Positions 1-5,743 of a stretch of 35,982 nucleotides of DNA are shown one piece after another. Source of the DNA: a bacterium (GTDB lineage: Bacteria > Patescibacteriota > Minisyncoccia > Phycocordibacterales > UBA9973); NCBI GenBank assembly GCA_021813175.1, contig JAKALJ010000002.1:1-35982 (forward strand), written 5' to 3'. The notes beneath the pieces were generated by a model that was given only the letters and a program-made list of their open reading frames with translations, was not told where the DNA came from and searched no databases. The first letter of the stretch is position 1, and every line of letters begins with the position of its first letter. The translations under genes were made by a program, and so were the position numbers.

Positions 1-454
1 AAGTAAAGCTCCAGGAGCCGCCCGGTTCCACCCCCGCGCATTCATCAAAAGCGGTATTGGCCGTATCCGGGCAATGCGCATCAAGAGAGGTGCCGCTATA
101 GAGAGTATGGCTCGGATGGACAGCGGACGCGGTCCACATCGAGTTTGAGCTCTGATTTTTCCAAGTTACAGTATCGCCGGATTTTATGGTAATAGTGCTG
201 GGGAAATAGCCGTTATCAGTATAGGTAACGACATTCTCTTTTTTCTGCGGTTCAGCCTGGCTCTGTTCATTGGCTGGTTGCTGTTCCGTTTGAGAAGAAG
301 CCGTTTGATTGTCAGTCGAAGTTTGCCCGGTGGAATCCTGGTTTTGGGCGGAACTCTGACTTTGGTACGAGGAGGGTGAATTACCGAGTAAGAGATAGCC
401 ACCCAGGACAATCACGGCCAGAACAATGACAGTGGTAATAACTTTTTTATTCAT
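1..454 (-). CDS. membrane-anchored cupredoxin (plastocyanin-like), 3' end outside window
   Basis: The minus strand is open from an ATG at 454 to the window edge, giving about 151 residues without a stop, so the C-terminus is missing. Residues 4-23 are a hydrophobic signal anchor (VITTVIVLAVIVLGGYLLL). Residues about 24-75 are a Ser/Gln/Thr/Asn-rich linker. From about 76 a small copper-protein fold begins: TDNGYFPSTITIKSGDTVTW, followed by a histidine region (VHPSH), the usual place of the first type-1 copper ligand. The Cys-His-Met ligands of the C-terminal loop would lie outside the window and cannot be checked. It starts 9 nt after the DoxX-like gene and is third in the VKOR-DoxX-cupredoxin operon. 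Family knowledge points to electron transfer or copper binding on the outer face of the membrane; the partner is unknown. Confidence 0.8.
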   Translation of the reverse strand, partial: MNKKVITTVIVLAVIVLGGYLLLGNSPSSYQSQSSAQNQDSTGQTSTDNQTASSQTEQQPANEQSQAEPQKKENVVTYTDNGYFPSTITIKSGDTVTWKNQSSNSMWTASAVHPSHTLYSGTSLDAHCPDTANTAFDECAGVEPGGSWSFT

Positions 455-463
455 AATATATTG

Positions 464-862
464 CTATTGATTAATAATTTTTTTCGACTTTTTTAAGGGA
501 ATTGTCTTAAGAAAATTTTCCGGCAAGCAGTCTATGAAGAGAGCCGCGCTCGCCGCGAAGATGGCGATGTCCCGCACCGTAATATCGGTGATACCGCTTA
601 CGGTGAGAACCACCACCATATGCAGGGCGCCAAGCAGAGCGGCCAGCCATACCAGAGTATCAGTAAGAAGCAAAAATCCGATTAGAATATCCAAAACCGC
701 CGTTCCGAGCATCACCTCTTTTATGGGCACGGTTAAAAGTTTGGCGGCCCAAGGTTGAATATAACCGCTCCAGGCCTCCGGCTGTTTGATAATCAAAACA
801 CCTATCCACAGAAAGGTAACAGCCGTCCCGACTCTCAAGATATGAAATGAGGTTTTTTTCAC
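464..862 (-). CDS. DoxX-like integral membrane protein
   Basis: A 132-aa hydrophobic protein with four predicted membrane helices (about residues 9-26, 48-67, 70-90 and 96-112) and a short lysine-rich C-terminus. Size, helix layout and the early motif RVGTAVTFLWIGVLI fit the DoxX/SURF4-like superfamily, whose members sit in redox-linked membrane complexes; the biochemical role here is not known. It lies 15 nt downstream of the VKOR gene and 9 nt upstream of the cupredoxin, so the three are probably one transcript. The neighbours suggest a role in envelope electron transfer. Family assignment is from fold pattern rather than a diagnostic residue. Confidence 0.65.
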   Translation of the reverse strand: MKKTSFHILRVGTAVTFLWIGVLIIKQPEAWSGYIQPWAAKLLTVPIKEVMLGTAVLDILIGFLLLTDTLVWLAALLGALHMVVVLTVSGITDITVRDIAIFAASAALFIDCLPENFLKTIPLKKSKKIINQ

Positions 863-877
863 AATCGTAATATTATA

Positions 878-1282
878 TCACATGCCGGCTAATATTATAA
901 TTCCCATAATCCATATGGTCAGGGCGGACATCAAGCACCAAAAACACCAAGCCCGGATGACTCGCCATTGCAGGAAAGTAAAAAAGAAAGAAAGCATAGC
1001 CGCCACCGCCACTAAAAGATATTGCAAGAAACGCCACAGAGGGACCGGGGCGATGCCGATGACTAAAAATGCGGATAGAATGCCGATGGCCACATAGGCC
1101 AAAAATCCCAGCACATCGTTCGGAAGTATAAAAATCTTCCGATATTTGCTGTCCAACACCACACTGCAATCTTCCCCGATGGGGCACACCGGTTTTTCCG
1201 CGGCTATTCGGGCGCGGATCAAATAAATTGTTTCACTGATACCGATTGCCGACAAAGTAAAAAGTAATGCTAAGGATGTCAT
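878..1282 (-). CDS. vitamin K epoxide reductase (VKOR) family protein
   Basis: 134 aa, four membrane helices. It carries the two cysteine pairs of VKOR: Cys33 and Cys39 in the first loop (CPIGEDCSVVLDSKY) and the quinone-proximal pair Cys113-x-x-Cys116 (CFWC) in the last helix. The segment DSKYRKIFILPNDVLGFLAY matches the family's conserved Ser/Asn region. Bacterial VKOR reoxidises DsbA-like thioredoxins using quinone and so drives disulfide formation outside the membrane. No DsbA-like partner is fused or adjacent. First gene of a three-gene operon with DoxX-like and cupredoxin genes. An extended -10 (TG-C-TAGACT, 1291-1299) ends 8 nt before the ATG, so the mRNA leader should be about 1-2 nt. 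Confidence 0.88.
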   Translation of the reverse strand: MTSLALLFTLSAIGISETIYLIRARIAAEKPVCPIGEDCSVVLDSKYRKIFILPNDVLGFLAYVAIGILSAFLVIGIAPVPLWRFLQYLLVAVAAMLSFFFTFLQWRVIRAWCFWCLMSALTIWIMGIIILAGM

Positions 1283-1290
1283 ACTGGTTT

Positions 1291-1299
1291 AGTCTAGCA
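1291..1299 (-). promoter_or_regulatory. extended -10 promoter of the VKOR operon
   Basis: Minus strand reads TGCTAGACT, an extended -10 (TGn followed by TAGACT, 4-5 of 6 matches to consensus). It ends 8 nt before the ATG at 1282. No good -35 is visible at 16-18 nt, as is usual for extended -10 promoters. Confidence 0.5.
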
Positions 1300-1334
1300 A
1301 AGTTGTGAGTATGTAGTCGAATTCCATAAAATTG

Positions 1335-1408
1335 TCCGCCCTCTAGGATTCGAACCTAGGACCCCAGAGGTATAAGCTCTGTGCTCTAACCAACTGAGCT
1401 AAGGGCGG
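1335..1408 (-). tRNA. tRNA-Ile (anticodon UAU)
   Basis: A complete cloverleaf folds on the minus strand. Acceptor CCGCCCT pairs with AGGGCGG (7 bp). The D stem is GCTC/GAGC with loop AGTTGGTTA. The anticodon stem is CAGAG/CTCTG with seven-base loop CTTATAC, so T33 is followed by anticodon TAT and A37. The variable loop is GGGTC, and the T arm is CTAGG-TTCGAAT-CCTAG. The discriminator is A; CCA is not encoded (CAA follows). UAU reads the isoleucine codon AUA. Most bacteria instead use a CAU anticodon modified to lysidine by TilS. It lies 21 nt downstream of the ftsH stop on the same strand, so it may be co-transcribed or use a weak -10 (TAAGAT) in the gap. Confidence 0.93.
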
Positions 1409-1429
1409 ATTTACACTATCTTACAATTT

Positions 1430-3352
1430 CTACCCTTCTATAACAACCTCCGGCTCCTCTTTTTTCTTCAGCATTATGCCGTGGGCCACCAAGATTTTTT
1501 CATATTCATCCTGCTCCAGAGTTTCCACTTCTATCAGTTTTTTGGCAATAGCTTCAAAGACTTTTTTATGCTCCTTCAGCGCTTTTTCCGCCGTCTTGAT
1601 GCCGTTGCCGATAATTTTAGAAACTTCCGCGTCAATTTTTGCCGCTACCGCTTCGGAATACTTATCCTCGCGCATCTCTCCCCAAATCGGTTTTCCTTCA
1701 CTGGGGGTGAGAGATATCGGCCCGATGGCACTGCTCATGCCGAAGCGGGTAACCATGGCCCGAGCTAAATTGCTGGCCATTTCCAGATCGCTTGAGGGGC
1801 CGGTGGTAATATCCCCGAACATGATTTTTTCCGCCACATATCCGCCCAAGGACATGGCAATGTCATCTATAAATTCCTTCCTGGACTGCAGTCGGCGTTC
1901 TTCCAAAGGAAGTTTTAAAGTATAGCCTCCGGCCCGTCCGCGGGCGATAATGGAAACCTTATGCACCGGATCGGCGTGGGGCAAGACCGAAGCCACGATA
2001 GCATGTCCGGCTTCGTGATAGGCGGTGATTTCTTTTTCTTTCTTTGAAAGCAGGTGGCTTTTGCGCTCCGGCCCGAGCATCACTTTTTCAATGGAGCGGA
2101 TCAAGTCAAATTGGAAAACTTTTTTGCGATTCTCCCGGGCCGCCAGAATGGCGCCTTCATTCATGAGCGAATACAGATCCGCTCCTGAAAATCCGGGAGT
2201 GCGCTCGGCGATAAGTTTTAGATTCACGTCTTCGGAGAGAGGCTTTGACTTGGCGTGGATTTTCAGAATTTCTTCGCGGTCGTTTCGGTCCGGCAGATCC
2301 AACACCACTTTGCGATCAAAGCGTCCGGGCCGAATAAGGGCGGGGTCCAACACATCACCCCGGTTGGTGGCCGCCATCACCACGATTTTTTCATTCGGCT
2401 CAAAACCGTCCATTTCCACTAAAATTTGATTGAGAGTCTGTTCTCGCTCATCGTTCCCTCCGCCGAATCCGCCTCCCCGAGTGCGGCCGATGGCGTCTAT
2501 TTCGTCGATAAAAATTATGGCCGGGGCGGATTTCTTGGCATTCCGAAACAGATCGCGCACCCTGCTGCTTCCGACCCCCACGAACATTTCCACAAATTCC
2601 GAACCGGAGATATTAAAGAAAGGGACGCTGGCCTCTCCGGCTACCGCCCGAGCCAGCATAGTCTTGCCGGTACCGGGCGCTCCGGTCAGAATCACACCCT
2701 TTGGGATACGGGCTCCGATGTCCAGGAATTTTTTGGGGTTTTTCAGAAAATCCACTATCTCCTTCAGCTCTTCCTTCGCTTCTTTGCACCCGGCCACGTC
2801 TTTGAAGGTGATGCGGTTGTTGGTGTCCGAAGGATCGGTAATGCGCGCCTTGGATTGGCCAAAAGTGAAGGCCTGCATGCCCGCCCCTTTCACTTGCCGG
2901 GAAATATACCAGAAAAAAATGACGATAAAAATGATGGGTAAGAGATAGGGCAGAATATTAAGAGTCCAATAACCAAAACCGTCTTGGTTTTGAATTGAGA
3001 GTTCAGTGGAATCAAGCGCTTGTTTGCTTACTCCGTAATTGGCTAAGGTGGCGGAGAGAGAGGCCTCCGTTTCTTTTTTGGAATTTTTTACTTCCTTGTC
3101 TTTGTAGAGCACAGTCAGGTCGTTCCCTTGCACCGTTATCTTGGAAACCTTGCCGGCGGAGACGTCCGCGGCCAGCTGAGAAATCGGAATCACGGGATTG
3201 CCCTCGGAAGCGCCGGAAATCAGGAGATATACGGCGATGATGACCATAAATATCAAGATCACCGAAGCGATACTGCCGGCCATGCCGGGCCCCTTGAGAG
3301 GTTTTTTTTTCCCGTCGTCTTTTGGCTTAGGGTTCATAAGATTAAGGTCCAT
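1430..3352 (-). CDS. ftsH: ATP-dependent zinc metalloprotease FtsH
   Basis: 640 aa, normal length. Membrane helices at about residues 29-46 and 133-150 flank an extracytoplasmic domain. The AAA module has Walker A GAPGTGKT (about 224-231), Walker B IIFIDEID and a second region of homology (AATNRGDVLDPALIRPGRFDR). The M41 protease domain has the zinc site HEAGH and the downstream acidic ligand region SSDLEMAS. A lysine/glutamate-rich tail ends the protein. FtsH degrades unstable or unassembled membrane proteins and some cytoplasmic regulators. The first ATG (3352) is preceded by an extended -10 (TGCTATACT) ending exactly 6 nt upstream, implying a leaderless mRNA. Met6 is an alternative start. 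It is divergent from smpB across only 61 bp. Confidence 0.97.
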   Translation of the reverse strand: MDLNLMNPKPKDDGKKKPLKGPGMAGSIASVILIFMVIIAVYLLISGASEGNPVIPISQLAADVSAGKVSKITVQGNDLTVLYKDKEVKNSKKETEASLSATLANYGVSKQALDSTELSIQNQDGFGYWTLNILPYLLPIIFIVIFFWYISRQVKGAGMQAFTFGQSKARITDPSDTNNRITFKDVAGCKEAKEELKEIVDFLKNPKKFLDIGARIPKGVILTGAPGTGKTMLARAVAGEASVPFFNISGSEFVEMFVGVGSSRVRDLFRNAKKSAPAIIFIDEIDAIGRTRGGGFGGGNDEREQTLNQILVEMDGFEPNEKIVVMAATNRGDVLDPALIRPGRFDRKVVLDLPDRNDREEILKIHAKSKPLSEDVNLKLIAERTPGFSGADLYSLMNEGAILAARENRKKVFQFDLIRSIEKVMLGPERKSHLLSKKEKEITAYHEAGHAIVASVLPHADPVHKVSIIARGRAGGYTLKLPLEERRLQSRKEFIDDIAMSLGGYVAEKIMFGDITTGPSSDLEMASNLARAMVTRFGMSSAIGPISLTPSEGKPIWGEMREDKYSEAVAAKIDAEVSKIIGNGIKTAEKALKEHKKVFEAIAKKLIEVETLEQDEYEKILVAHGIMLKKKEEPEVVIEG

Positions 3353-3358
3353 TTTGGC

Positions 3359-3367
3359 AGTATAGCA
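3359..3367 (-). promoter_or_regulatory. extended -10 promoter of ftsH (leaderless geometry)
   Basis: Minus strand TGCTATACT: TATACT (5/6 to consensus) with an upstream TGn. It is followed by 6 nt (GCCAAA) and the ftsH ATG, so a start site 7 nt past the hexamer is the A of ATG. Confidence 0.7.
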
Positions 3368-3398
3368 CGAAAATCAGCCGAATGAAATCGCCCTAATG

Positions 3399-3407
3399 TG
3401 ATAGAAT
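3399..3407 (+). promoter_or_regulatory. extended -10 promoter of smpB (leaderless geometry)
   Basis: Plus strand TGATAGAAT, then 6 nt (TGCCGT) and the smpB ATG at 3414. The same nine bases and the same 6-nt spacing occur in front of the 103-aa gene at 29313. Confidence 0.7.
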
Positions 3408-3413
3408 TGCCGT

Positions 3414-3860
3414 ATGGCTAATTACGCGGAAAACAAAAAAACCCGGTTTGAGTACGAGATTCTGGAAAGATACGAAGCGGGCATAGAGCTCTCCGGCATG
3501 GAGACAAAATCAGCGCGCGAGGGCAAGATGTCCTTGGAAGGTTCTTTCATAATTATCCGGGGAGGAGAAGCATTTCTGATTAACGCCAACATTACTCCCT
3601 TCCAACCGAGAAACGCCGGCGCGGATTATGACCCGCTCCGCAACCGCCGACTGCTCTTGACCAAAAAAGAAATTTTTGAGCTCGCGTCCGTAGAAAAGAA
3701 CAAAAGTTTGACAATTGTGCCTCTGTCGGTGTATAATAAAGGCAAGAAGATCAAGCTCAGTATCGCTATTGCTCGCGGCAAGAAGAATCATGACAAACGC
3801 GAAAGCATAAAGAAGCGCGATACGGAACGCGAGCTTCGTAGAACTTTGAAAGATTACTGA
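3414..3860 (+). CDS. smpB: SsrA-binding protein SmpB
   Basis: 148 aa, normal length. Family signatures are visible: ARFEYEILE-like start (TRFEYEILERYEAGIELSG), GMETKSAREGKMSLEGSF, and the basic C-terminal tail KKNHDKRESIKKRDTERELR that becomes helical in the ribosomal A site. It binds the tRNA-like domain of tmRNA and delivers it to ribosomes stalled without a stop codon. The tmRNA gene itself follows about 200 bp downstream on the same strand, so both partners may share a transcript. A foldback element (3884-4038) lies between them. The gene ends in TGA, showing that TGA is a stop here. Confidence 0.97.
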   Translation: MANYAENKKTRFEYEILERYEAGIELSGMETKSAREGKMSLEGSFIIIRGGEAFLINANITPFQPRNAGADYDPLRNRRLLLTKKEIFELASVEKNKSLTIVPLSVYNKGKKIKLSIAIARGKKNHDKRESIKKRDTERELRRTLKDY

Positions 3861-3883
3861 CACTGAATACGTCAATATGGCAC

Positions 3884-4038
3884 AGCAGTAGGAAAAGATA
3901 ATGCCCTGCTCATCGCGCGTTCCGGCCTGCTGGCCGGCCGCTATGCTCGTCGCTCGAAGAAAATTATGGTCGGAGTACCTCCCTAATTTTCTAAGCTCCT
4001 GCGCAATGATTCGCCGAGCATTATCTTTTCCTACTGCT
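3884..4038. repeat. foldback element, copy 1 (21-bp perfect arms, shared core)
   Basis: Positions 3884-3904 and 4018-4038 are perfect reverse complements (21 bp; left arm begins AGCAGTAGGAAAAGATAA). Inside are a palindrome CCGGCCTGCTGGCCGG (3922-3937) and an inner inverted pair AGAAAATTA (3958-3966) / TAATTTTCT (3984-3992). The inner part, GCTCGTCGCTC before the first and AAGCTCCTGCGCAA after the second, recurs in copy 2 at 7914-8083, while the outer arms are unrelated. It lies between smpB and ssrA. No protein is encoded. Function is unknown: it could act as an RNA terminator or processing hairpin, or be a small mobile element. Confidence 0.75.
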
Positions 4039-4061
4039 TACCGAAAAAACAATAACCTCAC

Positions 4062-4476
4062 GGGGATGCCAGGCATAGACAAAAGGCCTGCTCGCCCGAA
4101 TGCATGCCGAGTATGAGCGCAAACTCGCTAAACTTCGCTCAAAACGTTAATTGCAAAATTAACCGCTAAGGCCAAAGCTCTGGTCTCTCCGTACTTCGGT
4201 GCGAAGGACTTCGCTTTCGCTCCGGCTTTCGTTTAAGAAGGCCGGTGTCTCCCCTCTCTACTTCCGATAAAGAGGGAAAGGCATAACATTATCGGAATAG
4301 GAAGAGATTTTTTCCTGGTCTCTCTCCAAATCCGCCAGCTGGCGGATAAGGAATCGGCTTTCGGATATTTGGCTCGCTTCTGAATCCGGGAGCTTAAAAC
4401 CGCAAAGCGCGCTACGCATGTAGACTTTCCGGCGGCACTCTTTTGCACGGGGATTCAATTTCCCCCATCTCCACCA
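4062..4476 (+). ncRNA. ssrA: transfer-messenger RNA (tmRNA)
   Basis: About 415 nt. The 5' end GGGGATG pairs with CATCTCC at the 3' end, including the G3-U70 pair that specifies alanine charging. The T arm is GGGGA-TTCAATT-TCCCC, then discriminator A and an encoded CCA (4474-4476). A clear H-type pseudoknot (CGAG/CTCG with GAGCG/CGCTC) lies at about 4107-4139. The resume codon GCA (4153) sits in the loop of a GTTAAT/ATTAAC hairpin, about 92 nt from the 5' end as in E. coli. The tag frame runs 4153-4236 (27 codons plus TAA), and the TAA lies in the loop of a 9-bp helix, the canonical arrangement. The conserved 3' block GCATGTAGAC is at about 4417-4426. The encoded tag starts AKLTAKAKAL and ends FAFAPAFV, long and without the usual LAA. 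It cooperates with the adjacent SmpB. Confidence 0.95.
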
Positions 4477-4519
4477 TAAAAAAAGAAAGACCTGAACGGT
4501 CTTTCTTTTTTTATGGTGG
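4471..4519 (+). terminator. terminator of ssrA, 22-bp perfect hairpin
   Basis: A perfect 22-bp inverted repeat (4471-4492 and 4498-4519) with loop TGAAC. It contains A7 on the left and T7 on the right, so it can work in both directions. The left arm starts at the CCACCA 3' end of the tmRNA, so pairing of the full arm would involve the mature 3' end. Confidence 0.85.
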
Positions 4520-4564
4520 TACATAAGCGGGAAATTGAATAGCCGGAGCGAGCAAATTTTCCGT

Positions 4565-4593
4565 TTGACTTCACGGCTAAAATAAGCTAGACT
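4565..4593 (+). promoter_or_regulatory. promoter of the infC-rpmI-rplT operon
   Basis: TTGACT (4565-4570), 17-nt spacer, TAGACT (4588-4593). A start near 4600 gives a leader of about 34 nt in which TCTCC (4605-4609) can pair with GGAGA (4616-4620) and hide the Shine-Dalgarno AAGGAG. Confidence 0.75.
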
Positions 4594-4633
4594 GCCAGCA
4601 TAATTCTCCCAGTAAGGAGATTTTAATGTAGGC

Positions 4634-5140
4634 TTGCGAGAAAGAATAAACAATCAAATAAGGGCTAAAGAGCTTCGGGTAATCGGAAGCGGAAACGAAA
4701 ATCTGGGTGTTTTGAGCTTTAAGGAAGCTTTGGCTAAAGCGGAAGAAGCGGGTCTCGACCTGATAGAAATATCTCCAAACGCCTTGCCACCGGTGGCCAA
4801 GATTATGGAGTATGGCAAGTATCAGTACGAAGCAAGCAAAAAACAAAAGAAAGCAAAACGGGGCGGCAAGCCCACCGAAACGAAATCAATCCAGGTAAAA
4901 ATCGGCACCGGGGAGCACGATCTGGCCCTGAAAGCCAAGACTGCCTCCAAATGGCTTTCCGAAGGACACCGGATTAAAGTAGAATTATACTTATCCGGCC
5001 GGTCCAAATTCATGGATCAGAAATTTTTGGAAGAACGCTTGAATCGGGTTCTGCGCTTGATTACCGAAAATTACAAGATTTCAGAAAATTATAAAAAGGG
5101 TCCAAAAGGGCTGTCCATAACCATAGAAAGAGCAAAATAA
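4634..5140 (+). CDS. infC: translation initiation factor IF-3
   Basis: 168 aa, normal length. The N-domain has INNQIRAKELRVI and EEAGLDLIEISPNALPPVAKIMEYGKY. The C-domain has KIGTGEHDLALKAKTASKWL and GHRIKVELYLSGR. IF3 binds the 30S subunit and proofreads initiator tRNA and start codon. The only in-frame start that keeps the N-domain is TTG at 4634; an in-frame TAA lies at 4613. IF3 genes typically use non-ATG starts, allowing autoregulation. The Shine-Dalgarno TAAGGAG (4613-4619) is 14 nt before TTG, and an out-of-frame ATG-TAG (4626-4631) lies between them at ideal spacing. The stop overlaps the rpmI ATG by one base (TAATG). Confidence 0.95.
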   Translation: MRERINNQIRAKELRVIGSGNENLGVLSFKEALAKAEEAGLDLIEISPNALPPVAKIMEYGKYQYEASKKQKKAKRGGKPTETKSIQVKIGTGEHDLALKAKTASKWLSEGHRIKVELYLSGRSKFMDQKFLEERLNRVLRLITENYKISENYKKGPKGLSITIERAK

Positions 5141-5325
5141 TGAAAACAAACAAGTCATACACCAAGCGGCTGAAAATCACCCGCAAAGGAAAAATAATCG
5201 CCCGGAAGCCCGGCTTCAACCATTTCAATGCCAAGCAGTCCCGCACCACCCAGCTTGCGGGCCGAAAGGGCAGAAATTTCAAGATAAAGAACAAAGAGAA
5301 AAGTTTTCTATTACCATTTAGCTAA
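5140..5325 (+). CDS. rpmI: 50S ribosomal protein bL35
   Basis: 61 aa, highly basic, near the usual 64-66 residues. It contains the family pattern MKTNKSYTKRLKITRKGKI and a histidine/asparagine turn (PGFNHFNAKQSRTTQLAGRKG). bL35 is a small buried protein of the large subunit. Its ATG overlaps the infC stop, which implies translational coupling, and rplT follows after 14 nt. This is the classical infC-rpmI-rplT order, in which bL20 commonly represses rpmI and rplT translation; no matching leader structure was worked out here. Confidence 0.94.
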   Translation: MKTNKSYTKRLKITRKGKIIARKPGFNHFNAKQSRTTQLAGRKGRNFKIKNKEKSFLLPFS

Positions 5326-5339
5326 AACATCTTTTAACC

Positions 5340-5684
5340 ATGACTAGGGTAAAAAAGGGCGTGCACGCCCTAAAAAGAAGAAGGAGCATCTTGAAACAAG
5401 CCAAAGGTTTTCGCCACGGACGGAGCAAAAAGGAACGGGCCGCTAAAGAGGCCCTCTTGCACGCCGGGGCCTACGCTTTCGCCCACCGTCGGGATAAAAA
5501 ATCACACAACCGGAAACTCTGGAACATCAAGGTGAACGCCCAAGCGCGGCAGAACGGCATGAGCTATTCAAAACTGATCGGAGCCCTGAAAAAGAAAAAA
5601 ATAATGTTGGACCGGAAGATTCTGGCGGATTTGGCGGAACACCGTCCGGAAACTTTTGCCAGAGTTTTAGAAAAGGTGAAATAA
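5340..5684 (+). CDS. rplT: 50S ribosomal protein bL20
   Basis: 114 aa, normal length. The start MTRVKKGVHALKRRRSILKQAKGFRHGRS is the long basic N-terminal extension that threads into 23S rRNA. The globular part includes AYAFAHRRDKKSHNRKLWNIKVNA and SYSKLIGALKKKKI. bL20 is an early assembly protein of the 50S subunit. Last ribosomal gene of this operon: a 22-bp GC-rich hairpin (5687-5734) starts 2 nt after its stop and separates it from yvcK. Confidence 0.96.
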   Translation: MTRVKKGVHALKRRRSILKQAKGFRHGRSKKERAAKEALLHAGAYAFAHRRDKKSHNRKLWNIKVNAQARQNGMSYSKLIGALKKKKIMLDRKILADLAEHRPETFARVLEKVK

Positions 5685-5686
5685 TA

Positions 5687-5734
5687 GCCCGTCCCGCCGC
5701 TATCCGCCGACTGGCGGATAGCGGCGGGACGGGC
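5687..5734 (+). terminator. GC-rich hairpin after rplT
   Basis: A perfect 22-bp stem (5687-5708 with 5713-5734) and loop GACT. Only CCCCTTT follows, so it lacks the U-tract of a strong intrinsic terminator. It could be a partial terminator, a 3'-end stabiliser, or a spread palindrome: its centre TCCGCCGACTGGCGGA belongs to the window's CCGCC-TGGCGG palindromes. yvcK starts only 9 nt downstream. Confidence 0.5.
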
Positions 5735-5743
5735 CCCTTTGGT

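Noticed and set aside
4120..4170. Alternative tmRNA tag starting at GCAAAC (4120)
   Set aside because: That GCA lies inside pseudoknot 1, only about 59 nt from the 5' end; the frame from 4153 has its resume codon and stop in the expected hairpin loops.
3901..4653. Small open frames over 3901-4116 (plus) and 4233-4653 (minus)
   Set aside because: They overlap the foldback element and the tmRNA, whose structure accounts for the sequence.
5687..5734. Strong intrinsic terminator after rplT
   Set aside because: The stem is perfect, but no U-tract follows and yvcK begins 9 nt later; listed only as a hairpin of uncertain effect.
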